Positions 1-8,892 are shown, numbered from the stretch's first letter. The stretch is 64,000 bases of DNA from Streptomyces sp. ISL-10 (GCF_018614575.1 NZ_JAGGOJ010000014.1:1-64000), one strand, 5' to 3'. The notes: a model not told the origin generated them from the letters alone. Program-made: numbers and translations.

Positions 1-94
1 AGCAGGGCTGTCTGGCGAGCTTCAGCACCCGGCACGCAACCGTGACGGGCACCCCGTCCCCGGCCAGCTCCTTCACGAGCGGGTAGATCCTTTT
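1..94 (-). CDS. IS3 transposase OrfB, N-terminal fragment (runs off the window)
   Basis: In the -1 frame relative to orfA, the minus strand reads KRIYPLVKELAGDG followed by VPVTVACRVLKLARQP, the typical start of IS3 OrfB, the rve-type integrase subunit. It is probably expressed as an OrfAB fusion by -1 frameshifting on the A AAA G tract at about 94-90, just before the orfA stop. The DDE catalytic domain lies beyond the window, so integrity cannot be judged. Confidence 0.6.
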
Positions 95-381
95 CCCGGC
101 AGATGCGCCTGCGACAGATAGGCCGCGGCCCGCCGCAGGACCTCGTTCTCCTGCTCCAGCAACTTGATCCGCCGACGCGCTTCCCGAAGCTCGGCGCTCT
201 CCTGGCTGGTCGATCCGGGCTTGGTTCCGTCGTCGATCTCTACGCGACGCATCCACTTCCACAACGTCATCGGATGGACCCCGAAGTCGGTGGCCACCTG
301 CTCGACCGTCACACCCCGCCCGCGGTTCCTCGCGACCCGCACGACCTCCTGGCGGAACTCCTCCGGATAAGGCTTGGGCAC
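73..381 (-). CDS. IS3-family transposase OrfA
   Basis: A protein of about 102 aa beginning VPKPYPEEFRQEVVRVARNR. It has the HTH_Tnp_1-type helix-turn-helix (VEQVATDFGVHPMTLWKWMR) followed by a leucine-zipper-like coiled coil (ELREARRRIKLLEQENEVLRRAA), the standard IS3 OrfA layout. OrfA binds the terminal repeats and dimerises. I chose the GTG at 381 because the preceding in-frame residues do not look like OrfA. It ends by overlapping orfB, consistent with programmed frameshifting. Confidence 0.8.
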   Translation of the reverse strand: MPKPYPEEFRQEVVRVARNRGRGVTVEQVATDFGVHPMTLWKWMRRVEIDDGTKPGSTSQESAELREARRRIKLLEQENEVLRRAAAYLSQAHLPGKGSTRS

Positions 382-608
382 AGCGACATCCTTCCCACCC
401 ACCCCACAGGGCAAGCCAGTTCAGATGTCACCCGATCGTGCGGCAGACCCGTCGATCTCAGCGCTCAACTCATCCAGCTGCTGCTGGCTCACAGGCGGGG
501 GCAGCAACTCCGGTCTCAGGTCCACAGCCCGGATTATGCCGGGCAGGCGTCACCATGCTGGGCGAAAGACAGCCCGCCCTTCGCTCGCAAGTCCGCGATA
601 CTCGGCCC

Positions 609-1124
609 ATGGCACTGACACAGCAACTTGCGCGGGTGACACCTCAGTACCTGACTCAGTGCCGTGCAGCTGCGGCGATGTCGTCAGACGGCAACCCAGA
701 CTGGGATCCGCCTGAGGAAGACGCCGTGGACCTCGACTGGGCGATCTGGGGCCTGATCTGGTTCTGCCAGCGCATGCAGATCGAGGAGCAGTGCATCCAG
801 AACCTTCAACGGAGCATCTCGGGGGATTCGGGTGACGATGTCGAGTTCCTGGATCATCCCGAGGTCTACGACGGCTTTGACGCCCCTCCCGCTCTCATCG
901 CTCCTGCAGCCGTGGCAGAAGTGGCCCGCGACCTCGCCGCTATGGACATAGATGACATGCTCAGCCACCTGCCGGCAGACAGCTTCGCGGCGGCCGAAGC
1001 CTGCGGCTTCCGAGGGTTCAACGGGCACCCACGCACGTATCTCGTTGAGCATTTCGCACTGCTGCAGAGCTTCTATCGGGTTGCTAGCCAGCGTGGGCTG
1101 GCGGTTGTGGCCTGGATCGACTGA
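609..1124 (+). CDS. DUF1877-like protein
   Basis: About 171 aa starting MALTQQLARVTPQYLTQC. The order of features matches YfbM/DUF1877 proteins as I remember them: an N-terminal LxRVTPxxL segment, a DLDWAIWGLIWF block (the family's DLDKAWxGL), a central acidic region, and a C-terminal YLVEHFALLQSFYRVASQRGLAVVAWID helix-strand unit. The function of the family is unknown. The ATG at 609 is used because upstream in-frame sequence lacks family similarity. It sits in accessory DNA between the IS end and attL. Confidence 0.55.
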   Translation: MALTQQLARVTPQYLTQCRAAAAMSSDGNPDWDPPEEDAVDLDWAIWGLIWFCQRMQIEEQCIQNLQRSISGDSGDDVEFLDHPEVYDGFDAPPALIAPAAVAEVARDLAAMDIDDMLSHLPADSFAAAEACGFRGFNGHPRTYLVEHFALLQSFYRVASQRGLAVVAWID

Positions 1125-1205
1125 GCACCGATCCGCCACTCGCGGTCGAGCAGCAGTGAGCCAGTACCAAGGCAACTCAGCAGGACGTCAGCCAGGTCCC
1201 GAGCC

Positions 1206-2063
1206 ATGGCCACCGGGAACCCGCAACAGGTATCCATGTCAGACCCGCCTGCGACACTGCGGCACATGTCTCTCGCCGATCTCAGTCTTGACCAGTGGCG
1301 TTCCTTCGACCTTCTTACCGCACGTCGCGTCGCCGAGAAGGCGGCGGCCCGAGTCGATGGCCGTGTGACCGTCGTCGAAACCATTGAGCACCTCGGCGCC
1401 CCGCTGCACCGCGTCCGCATCGAGCGGAACGCCCAGGAATTCGCGCTCATACCCGGTGGCGCAGTGACACTCGGATTCGACCTCGACGCCTGGCAGCCGA
1501 CGCCCGAGCAGACCGCCGACTACCAGGAGAGCCTGGACCAGGGATACGGCTACGGACCCGATCTTCGAGCCCACCTTGCACAATTGCTCAGTCCACGCCG
1601 GAGCGTCGTTCTGGCCGCGGTGCTCATGGCCGTGGAGGACGAGAACCTGACCGAGCCCCCTGCCGACATGTCGGCTGTCCTCGCGGCCCGCGGCCTACGG
1701 ATGCCGACCTCCGACGAGTGGGAGCACGCCTGCGGAGTCGGCGCGGACACGCTGTTCCGGTGGGGCGACACGTGCCCCATGGACCGCATCCCGTACGGGG
1801 ACCGAACCGGCCCGCACACTCAGCCGAACGCCTTCGGCCTGCGCATCGCCTATGACACCTACCGCTCGGAGCTGACGAGCGACGTCACCGCGGTCCACGG
1901 CGGAGACGGCGGTGAGTCGGTGTGCGGTGGATACGGCACGCTGCTGGCCTGGCTGCCCCTGGCCACCGCGAACCGTAACCCCTTCATGGCCGAGTTCGTG
2001 TACGGCCCGGACGGCGAGGACATGTACGAGGATTCCTCCACTCGGCCTGTGCTGACGCTCTGA
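1206..2063 (+). CDS. Formylglycine-generating-enzyme-like (SUMF1/EgtB superfamily) protein
   Basis: About 285 aa. The segment LRMPTSDEWEHACGVGADTLFRWGD is the hallmark LPTEAEWEYAARGG-type block of the FGE-sulfatase/C-type-lectin fold, preceded by FALIPGGAVTLG (family MxxIPGGxFxMG). The C-terminal part is divergent: the usual RGGSW and paired cysteines of true sulfatase-activating enzymes are not evident, with only a VCGGYGTLLAW segment in the equivalent place. It may therefore not be a catalytic FGE. In-frame ATGs at 1236 and 1266 are alternative starts; none has a convincing ribosome binding site, and the domain itself starts near 1266. Confidence 0.6.
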   Translation: MATGNPQQVSMSDPPATLRHMSLADLSLDQWRSFDLLTARRVAEKAAARVDGRVTVVETIEHLGAPLHRVRIERNAQEFALIPGGAVTLGFDLDAWQPTPEQTADYQESLDQGYGYGPDLRAHLAQLLSPRRSVVLAAVLMAVEDENLTEPPADMSAVLAARGLRMPTSDEWEHACGVGADTLFRWGDTCPMDRIPYGDRTGPHTQPNAFGLRIAYDTYRSELTSDVTAVHGGDGGESVCGGYGTLLAWLPLATANRNPFMAEFVYGPDGEDMYEDSSTRPVLTL

Positions 2064-2090
2064 TCCTCAGGGCACGCTTCTGGGCCACAG

Positions 2091-2267
2091 CTGGGCCACA
2101 CGCCCTGGTCAGAAGCGGGGCACGAGCGAGAAACCGTGAGACAGTTCGAATGCGAGAGGGGTACCCGGAAGCTCCGGGCACCCCTTCTCACCTGGCCTTA
2201 CGTGGCCTGCACGCGGTGGGTGTGGGATTTGAACCCACGGTGACTCGCGCCACGACGGTTTTCAAGA
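2091..2267. repeat. attL-side imperfect direct repeat with tRNA-Ser 3' remnant
   Basis: About 177 bp matching 25180-25356. It holds a terminator-like hairpin and then, from 2214, the 3' half of a tRNA-Ser gene on the minus strand up to the anticodon loop at 2267. Identity is complete over about 34 bp (2211-2244 against 25298-25331) and 19 bp (2249-2267 against 25338-25356), and breaks right after TTTTCAAGA. The 19-bp block containing the anticodon loop is the likely integration core. The remnant lacks the 5' half, so it is not a functional tRNA. Confidence 0.8.
2154..2189 (-). terminator. Terminator hairpin of the displaced tRNA-Ser 3' flank
   Basis: GGGGTACCCGGA / TCCGGGCACCCC forms a stem flanked by GAGA and TTCTC. 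Its counterpart at 25245-25278 keeps the structure but has a different stem sequence. Confidence 0.55.
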
Positions 2268-2553
2268 GGGTCGCGGTCAAGCGGCAGACACTGCTCTGAC
2301 CTGCAAGGACGCGCGCCAAGCCAGCTAGTGGCGAAGTGCTGTCCCGCCGGTGGCCCACAAAGCGCCAGATTGGCTTGTCCCAGTACCGTTCCGAGCGCAC
2401 TGAACCCCTACGCGCCGAGTGCACACCCACGACCTGTGTGGCATGTCCACCCCATGTAGCAACCCATCGCTTTCCCGTCCAGTGGGCCGCTCATCGGGAC
2501 GGACTTAGAGCAGACCCTCGGCTGGGTGTGGCATCGGCACGTAGGCTGGATGG

Positions 2554-5500
2554 GTGCCCGATCAGTCCCGTGTACAAAGCAACGTGAGACGTGCAAGCCC
2601 GTACTCGACGGGCGGTGGCGGCACCGTTCTGGAGCACCGTTACGGCGCGCTATTGCTGAGTCATCTACTCACCGCGGACCCTGTGACCGAGCTCGGAGAC
2701 GACGTCACCCCTCACGAGATCGGCTTCCAGGCGAGTGCCTATAGCGCCGTGGACGACCTGGTGCTGAGCGGACGTTCGGTGGATGGGACTCAGTGCCAGG
2801 TTTCGATCGGCGTCCGCAGGGACCCCTCGTTTGTGGCCAGCGACCAGGCGTCAGTCGAGCTGATTGGCTCCTACCTCCGGGTGATGCACGACCATGCGCA
2901 GGAAGTCGACGAAGGTCGATGGCGACTTGCCCTCGTCGTGGCGAGCCCGAACCCTCATGTACGACAGCTTCGAGAACTCGCTGGCATCGCTAGGGACACC
3001 TTGGATGAGAAGCAGTTTCGCTCGGAGGTTTCCCGCGCCGAACGGACAAATCGAGGTGTACGAGAGCGACTACGCCACTTCGACGCCGTCGTCGCTTCGG
3101 CCGCGATGGGCGCTGGCGCCAAGATGAATGGGATGCCCACTGCCGAGTTGACCTGGCGTCTTCTCGGCGCATTGCGAATGCGGGAGGTGCGTCTCGAAGG
3201 CATAGATGAGACGGATCGCACGATCACGGTGGGTCGGCTCCGGAGCGTTGTCGAGGCAGGCACGGCTGACGCTGCAGACCGACTGTTCAGCCGGCTATGC
3301 GAGCTCGTAGGCCGATATGCTCCAGCGGCTGCGACAAAAACTGCCAATTCTCTGCGACGGGACTTAGTCGGCTTCGCCCTCACCGAGCGTTCCGCGGAAG
3401 GCGATGACACCGAAGACTTGGACACGGCGGGGCCGCATCCTCCTGTAGTCCGCTCCGACTACCTATCTCAGGTTCGCCGCATCGCTCCAGGACGGTTGCT
3501 CTCGCGGGAGAAAGAGCTGTCCGAACTGGAACGCTTTTGCACTGATCCCGGGTTCGAGCCATACCTGTGGTTGCGGGCGCAGGCATGGGCTGGCAAATCG
3601 GCCCTGATGTCGACCTTCGTGCTAGATCCGCCGTCTGGAGTGAGGGTGGTGTCGTTCTTCGTCACTGCCCGTTGGGCCGGGCAGGCTGACAGTACGGCGT
3701 TCACCGAGGTAGTTCTCGAGCAGGCATTAGAACTGCTCGGTGAGACCATGCCGATGATGCTCACCGACGCCACACGAGAGGCACATCTTTTGGGGGCCCT
3801 CGAGCGTACGGCCGAACTCTGCCGGCGTAGAGGCGAGCGCCTGGTTCTGGTCGTGGACGGGCTAGACGAGGACTGCGGAGTGACCACAGGCGCGGATGCG
3901 CACAGCATCGCCGCGATCCTGCCAGCGAATCCCCCATCTGGCATGCGCGTGATCGTCGCGGGCCGGCCCAATCCGCCGATTCCCACGGACGTCCCTGACA
4001 ACCACCCGCTGCGTCGGCCGAGCATCGTACGGAAACTGACAGCTTCCCCCCACGCCGAGGTAGTCCGTCAGGACGCCGAGCGCGAACTCAAGAGGCTTCT
4101 GCGCGGAAGCACGATTGAGAAGGACCTGCTCGGTCTACTGACTGCAGCCGGTGGAGGCCTTTCCGAAGCTGACCTCGCGCAGCTAACAGGGGTACCAGAG
4201 TGGGAGATTGAGAGTCTGCTGGGTGCGGTGTCCGGTCGCACCTTCACACCTCGGGCCGGACGCTGGCGGTCGCAGGTGGCAGTCTACGTCCTCAGTCACG
4301 AAGAGATTCAGCAACAGGCGCTGCGTTTTCTCGGAGAGACCTGTGTGGCGGAGTACCGCGAGAGGATCCACGCCTGGGCCGATGGGTATCGCGCGGACAA
4401 GTGGCCGATTGGCACGCCCGAGTACCTCCTTCGCGGGTACTTCAAACTCCTCCACGTCGCAGGGGACCGTTGCCGCATGCTGAAGTGCGCGACGGATCCC
4501 GATCGACACCGACGCATGCTCGACATCATCGGCGGCGACAGCATCGCGCTCGCCGAGATCGCGGCTACTCAGGAGGCCCTGTCCGACACACCCACTCCGG
4601 ACCTGGTGGCGTTGGGCCGACTCGCCGTTCACCGTGTCAAACTCACAGAGCGAAACGACCACATCCCCACCTACCTTCCCGTGATCTGGGCCCAACTAGG
4701 CAGGCACAGCCGTGCCGAGGCCTTGGCCCGCTCGATTACGACACCGGCTCGACAGGTACGAGCCCTCGCATCCGTGGCGCGCCACATGGCAGAGGTCGGT
4801 GATTTGAAGCGCGCCAAGACCGTGGCCGAACAAGCTGAGCGGAGCATTCTCGCCATTGCGGACAGTGACGCGGAGGCACACGCGTACGCAGTGGTCGCCC
4901 GTGCCATGGCTCGTACCGGGGACGCGTATCGCGCGCAATTGCTTGTGGAGCGTGCAGAGGAGGCAGCCCATTCGCTAGGGGACGGGCCACAGCGGGCACA
5001 AGCGCTTGCCGCTGTCGCACGTGCTGCCGCAGCGGCGGGAGACATAGGGCATGCCCTTACCCTTGCGAAGTCCCTCAAGCGTTGGTCCGAGCGTGCCCAA
5101 GCCCTCTCTGCAGTGGCGATGGAGGTCGCGAGCTCTGGTGATTGGCGTCGCGGCCGATCCATAGCACGCTCAGTCAGCCCACAATCAGATCGGGCACATG
5201 CGCTCGCTGTCGTAGCGCGGGCGGCAGATGTGGCTGGCGCCCGACGCGCTGCCCTCACCATCGCTGGCCAAGCTGAAACTCTCGCATTGTCCATCCGAAA
5301 CCCAGGCCGCCGAGCCTGGATCCTCGCCGCAGTCGCACGCGAGGCAGCGGAAGCGGGGAAGAGCAAGAGGGCAATGGAGCTTTTGCAAGAGGCCGAACGA
5401 GCAGGTCGCGCCGTGACACGGACATCCGTGAGAGGCGATGCCCTCATCGCGATCGCCAAAGTGATGGCTCTCTCTGGTACGCCAGACCGTGCGGAGGACC

Positions 5501-6978
5501 TCGCGCGCAACTTCGACAACCCCAACAGTCGGGCGAAGGCATTGGCAGTCGTCGCATCTGGCCTCGCAGCAAGCGGTGAAGCACATCGAGCCGAGGAACT
5601 CGCCAACGAGGCAGAATCGACGGCACGGACTGTTAGCAGCGTTCACCGCGTCGGCCGGGACCACGCAGTTCTAGCACAGGCCACAGCCTCTATCGGCGAT
5701 CTCCGTCGAGCCCAGGAGATCGCCCGCGCTATTTCTGACGTGCCTCAGCGGGACCGTACGTTGACGGTCGTCGCGGAAGCCATCGCGCAATCTGGTGACC
5801 TGGCCTGGGCCGAAGACGTCGCCTCCTCCATCACGAATGCGGCGCAGCGGTCGACAGCGCTGCTGCGGATCGTCAAGGCGGGCGTTACTCACGACAACAC
5901 GGCACGGGCTGAAGAGCTCGCGAGTTCGATCAAGGACCCGGACCACAAGGGTAAAGCTGCGGCCTTGCTGCTCCGAGCGAATGGAAGTGTAGGTGACCGC
6001 GTTGGGGATCGAAACGGGGCTGACGCTACTCCCCTAGAGCGTTCCCAGTCGGCACAGTCGCGGGAACCGAGACGCTCAATACCGGACTGTGCCGAGTCGG
6101 CGCCACCGCTCTCCTCGAACAACGCCCATCTGCAGGCCAAAGACCTGATCGACGTCACTCGCCCGGCCGCGGATGAGGGAGACGTCGAAAGGGCCAGACG
6201 GGAGATTGAATCTATTCCCGTTCCCGCGCTCCGGGTGAGGGCTCTGGTCGACCTAGCCACAGCGTTGGCCAAGACAGGAGACATACAGCGCGCTGGGGAG
6301 TTCATCGACCGTGCCATGGCCACAGTCAACTCACTCCCCAATGTCACTAGCCGAGACCAAACGATCACAGGCATCGCTCACCAGCTGTCCGTTGCGGGCA
6401 GCCCTGATCGGGCGGAACCACTCGTCCGCTCAATCACCAATCCAGCACTTCGCCAGAGGGCTTTGGGCCGCGTCGCCTCAGCCGTGGCAAGGTCCGGTCA
6501 CCTCGCCAGAGCAGAACAAATCGCTCGTACGATCTCAGATGGCCCCCGGAGGGCTAAGACGCTGGCCACTGTTGCACAGTTCGCAGCAGATTCCGGTGCT
6601 TTGGACCAGGCGGAGCGCATCGCCCAGTCGATCGCCGACCCCGTCCGGCGAGCGCGCGCCCTTGGCTCTGTCGCTCGTGCTTACGCTGGTGATGGCGACC
6701 TCCAACGCGCCACGGACGTCGCCGTCTCGATTGCCGATCCCGCCGAATGCGCAAAGACCCTGACAGCACTAGCGATCGACTTTGACCCCGACAGATCCAA
6801 AATGTTACTCGCGCAGGCCCTGTCTATCGGTCACTGGAGCATCTGTCTGCCGGCACTGGTGCGTATCGAACCAAAGGTCATCACCGCCGTAGGCGAGGAG
6901 TTCCTGCACGCACACAATCAGGAGGAAAGGCCTCTTGGGGCTGCTGGCCTGAGCGGAGGACCTCCCGGCGATCGATGA
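2554..6978 (+). CDS. STAND/NACHT-type P-loop ATPase with N-terminal nuclease-like domain and tandem helical repeats (candidate antiphage sensor)
   Basis: 1474 aa with three parts. Residues 20-250 (GGGGTVLEHRYGALL, then VDDLVLSG and CQVSIGVRRDP) recall the Cap4/DUF4297-like effector domains of STAND proteins, with an acidic DD and a Q strand, but the usual QxK lysine is not evident (QVSIGVRR). Residues 315-480 hold a P-loop NTPase: degenerate Walker A QAWAGKSAL (343-351), Walker B LVLVVDGLDED (430-440) and sensor-like VIVAGRPNP. From about 690 to the end there are more than a dozen repeats of about 32-36 residues (pattern RAxALxxVAxxxAxxGDxxRAExxA), TPR-like superhelix units, interrupted by a linker near 1150-1190. 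This is the effector-ATPase-sensor plan of Avs/STAND defence proteins. Three in-frame TTA codons (3364, 3727, 6805) suggest bldA dependence. GTG at 2554; ribosome binding site weak. Confidence 0.75.
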   Translation: MPDQSRVQSNVRRASPYSTGGGGTVLEHRYGALLLSHLLTADPVTELGDDVTPHEIGFQASAYSAVDDLVLSGRSVDGTQCQVSIGVRRDPSFVASDQASVELIGSYLRVMHDHAQEVDEGRWRLALVVASPNPHVRQLRELAGIARDTLDEKQFRSEVSRAERTNRGVRERLRHFDAVVASAAMGAGAKMNGMPTAELTWRLLGALRMREVRLEGIDETDRTITVGRLRSVVEAGTADAADRLFSRLCELVGRYAPAAATKTANSLRRDLVGFALTERSAEGDDTEDLDTAGPHPPVVRSDYLSQVRRIAPGRLLSREKELSELERFCTDPGFEPYLWLRAQAWAGKSALMSTFVLDPPSGVRVVSFFVTARWAGQADSTAFTEVVLEQALELLGETMPMMLTDATREAHLLGALERTAELCRRRGERLVLVVDGLDEDCGVTTGADAHSIAAILPANPPSGMRVIVAGRPNPPIPTDVPDNHPLRRPSIVRKLTASPHAEVVRQDAERELKRLLRGSTIEKDLLGLLTAAGGGLSEADLAQLTGVPEWEIESLLGAVSGRTFTPRAGRWRSQVAVYVLSHEEIQQQALRFLGETCVAEYRERIHAWADGYRADKWPIGTPEYLLRGYFKLLHVAGDRCRMLKCATDPDRHRRMLDIIGGDSIALAEIAATQEALSDTPTPDLVALGRLAVHRVKLTERNDHIPTYLPVIWAQLGRHSRAEALARSITTPARQVRALASVARHMAEVGDLKRAKTVAEQAERSILAIADSDAEAHAYAVVARAMARTGDAYRAQLLVERAEEAAHSLGDGPQRAQALAAVARAAAAAGDIGHALTLAKSLKRWSERAQALSAVAMEVASSGDWRRGRSIARSVSPQSDRAHALAVVARAADVAGARRAALTIAGQAETLALSIRNPGRRAWILAAVAREAAEAGKSKRAMELLQEAERAGRAVTRTSVRGDALIAIAKVMALSGTPDRAEDLARNFDNPNSRAKALAVVASGLAASGEAHRAEELANEAESTARTVSSVHRVGRDHAVLAQATASIGDLRRAQEIARAISDVPQRDRTLTVVAEAIAQSGDLAWAEDVASSITNAAQRSTALLRIVKAGVTHDNTARAEELASSIKDPDHKGKAAALLLRANGSVGDRVGDRNGADATPLERSQSAQSREPRRSIPDCAESAPPLSSNNAHLQAKDLIDVTRPAADEGDVERARREIESIPVPALRVRALVDLATALAKTGDIQRAGEFIDRAMATVNSLPNVTSRDQTITGIAHQLSVAGSPDRAEPLVRSITNPALRQRALGRVASAVARSGHLARAEQIARTISDGPRRAKTLATVAQFAADSGALDQAERIAQSIADPVRRARALGSVARAYAGDGDLQRATDVAVSIADPAECAKTLTALAIDFDPDRSKMLLAQALSIGHWSICLPALVRIEPKVITAVGEEFLHAHNQEERPLGAAGLSGGPPGDR

Positions 6979-7157
6979 GAGGATCCCCGCCATGGCAAGG
7001 GGATCGGCTCCGCGTGCTCCATTTCCTGGCCTGAGACCCGCGTCGAGCCAGGAGACCAATCGAGTAGCGCGCCAAATTGACAGCCAATTCTTCGCATGTG
7101 ACGCTGGAAGAGCGGGTTGTGGGTTGTGGATTGTGGAGACCTCAACCGGAGGTTGCG

Positions 7158-7952
7158 GTGGCTGCGTTCAGTAGATCTTATGTGAGCTGGGTATACAACG
7201 AGACCTCGGATTGGGCCACTTGGGAACCCGGCGACCCTGTAAATGTTGGGGACATCGGCTACTTCGACCGTTCATTGAAGTTCACTCAAGCCGACACGGC
7301 TGCCCGCCTGCTTGGTAACCCTCCGGACGTCTATCAACGTCACAGAGTCGGTCGTCGTCTGCATTACAGTTCACGCTATTTTTCCGTTACTTCGAAGGTT
7401 GGTGTTGGCGCTCCGGGGATGGCAGCCGCCGAGGTTACCTTTGTCTTGAAGAGGGGAGAAGGGCATGTCCTACAGATCGGCAAGGGAATATGCGAGGGGC
7501 TTAAAAACGAAAGGGAGCTGCTAGAGGCAGCGAAGCGGGCGCTGATCGCCGAAGACTGGTGTCTTTCCTGGATTTTGATCTGCGAGCGCACCGTGGTTGA
7601 CGGTGGCTTCGCCGTAGCGTGTAGGGGCCAAGGTGCGAGCTTCACAATGGGCGCCAACGTGGAGCCGCAAGCTCTCTCGCATGGTGTGCTGGCTCAAGTA
7701 GGGCTACATATGCTGAGGAGCGACGGTCACGTTAATCACTGGGAATTTGACACGGATAGCACGCCAACGTTTGACCGCGTATGGAGAGTGCGACCGAGAC
7801 TCATCGATAGGCTGTATGGGGACAGCGCCGAGTGGGTCCAGCCAGATGAGGTCTATTACAGGCCGGGGCGTTCCTCCACGACTCCTGCAAATATCGAGGC
7901 TATGAAGCTTAGAGAGTTGTTCGAGAGTGGTTTCTCCGTCGCTTCCCTCTAA
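7158..7952 (+). CDS. Unrecognised protein with GDIGYF motif, possible partner of the STAND ATPase
   Basis: About 264 aa starting at a GTG five bases after a perfect GGAGG (7148-7152); a TTG at 7077 is the alternative. It begins MAAFSRSYVSWVYNETSDW, then WEPGDPVNVGDIGYFDRSLKF, then beta-rich segments, and ends with DEVYYRPGRSSTTP. I faintly recall bacterial proteins of unknown function with GDIGYF and a similar strand pattern, but can name no family. There are no transmembrane segments or signal peptide. Base composition is visibly AT-richer than its neighbours, a sign of recent transfer. It lies 180 bp downstream of the STAND gene on the same strand, so co-expression is plausible but unproven. 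Confidence 0.6.
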   Translation: MAAFSRSYVSWVYNETSDWATWEPGDPVNVGDIGYFDRSLKFTQADTAARLLGNPPDVYQRHRVGRRLHYSSRYFSVTSKVGVGAPGMAAAEVTFVLKRGEGHVLQIGKGICEGLKNERELLEAAKRALIAEDWCLSWILICERTVVDGGFAVACRGQGASFTMGANVEPQALSHGVLAQVGLHMLRSDGHVNHWEFDTDSTPTFDRVWRVRPRLIDRLYGDSAEWVQPDEVYYRPGRSSTTPANIEAMKLRELFESGFSVASL

Positions 7953-8106
7953 TCGATCACCGGTCACGCTCGCCGGTACTCCCCGGACCATTAGTGGACG
8001 TACGCGGGAACAGCCTTGTGGAGATCAGAACGCGGCAGCCTCGCGTGCGGGGTAGGGATCTGGCATTGGATGCGCTCAGCCGACTTGGAGACCTAGTGGG
8101 CCAAGT

Positions 8107-8892
8107 TCATAGGGTCGCCAACATCTCCATCAAGGGGCGTCGCAGCGCAGGTGTAGCCGCAATCGTTGCGGCTGACATGACGTCATGCGGCGAGCCATCG
8201 ACGTCCATCACCACGGCGCCGGCTTCCCTCGCAATGGCCACGCCCGCCGCCATGTCCCACGGGTGATTGCTCAGCGCGATGCTGCAGTCGACCTTGCCGG
8301 ATGCCACCCACACCAAGTCGACCGCCGCCGAGCCGAACATCCGGACGCGCAGAACGCTCTCCGCCAGACAGGCAGTGAGCGCGAGTCGGCGGGCGTTCCT
8401 CTCCTGGGCGCGCTCGCCGACGGCGTAGTCGCCGATGGCCACGATGGCCTCGTTCAGCGCCGTTGTCACGCGGGGACGGATCCGGTCGTCGCCGCAGTAC
8501 GCACCGTGACCCTCCGCCGCGCGGTACCGCTGGCCCAGGAACGGCAAGTCGATGACCCCTAGCACCGAGCGGTTGTCCGCGATCAGCCCGAGGGATACCC
8601 CGCAGAGCGGGATGCCGTTGACGAGGTTCGCCGTCCCGTCGACCGGATCAAGTGCCCACGTAAGCGCACCGCCGGCGCCCACTCCCCCGCTCTCCTCGCC
8701 GAGGAAGCCGATCTCCGGGGTCTCCTTCTGCAGGAAGGTGCGGACGCGATCCTCTACGGCGAAGTCGATCTCGGACACCATGTCCCGGTCGCCCTTGGCC
8801 TGCACCGCCCCCACAGCCATGTCGGTGACGAGCGCCGACGCCTGGTCCAGCGCCGCGCAGGCCACACCCAGGAGCGATCGCAGGTCAGTCAT
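8107..8892 (-). CDS. Inositol-monophosphatase-family phosphatase
   Basis: 261 aa. It has the metal-site motifs of the IMPase/FBPase superfamily: GEESG (about 67-71), DPVDGTANLVNG (about 82-93) and the C-terminal HPWDMAAG, so a Mg-dependent phosphomonoesterase activity is likely. The substrate cannot be told from sequence; 3'-phosphoadenosine phosphate, inositol phosphate and sugar phosphates are all hydrolysed by relatives. It is the last gene of a leftward operon with the XRE and GntR regulators, its start overlapping the XRE stop by 8 bp. That suggests a role in element control or in nucleotide signals rather than housekeeping. Confidence 0.85.
   Translation of the reverse strand: MTDLRSLLGVACAALDQASALVTDMAVGAVQAKGDRDMVSEIDFAVEDRVRTFLQKETPEIGFLGEESGGVGAGGALTWALDPVDGTANLVNGIPLCGVSLGLIADNRSVLGVIDLPFLGQRYRAAEGHGAYCGDDRIRPRVTTALNEAIVAIGDYAVGERAQERNARRLALTACLAESVLRVRMFGSAAVDLVWVASGKVDCSIALSNHPWDMAAGVAIAREAGAVVMDVDGSPHDVMSAATIAATPALRRPLMEMLATL

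Larger units (their letters stand above)
1..430 (-). mobile_element. IS3-family insertion sequence, one end only
   Basis: The window opens inside an IS3-family element read on the minus strand: orfA is complete and orfB runs off the left edge. The outer boundary is estimated at about 420-440, because I cannot identify the terminal inverted repeat with its partner outside the window. It lies next to accessory genes left of the attL site. Confidence 0.7.

Noticed and set aside
2214..2267. Second tRNA-Ser gene
   Set aside because: Only the 3' half exists; the 5' half and acceptor partner are missing.
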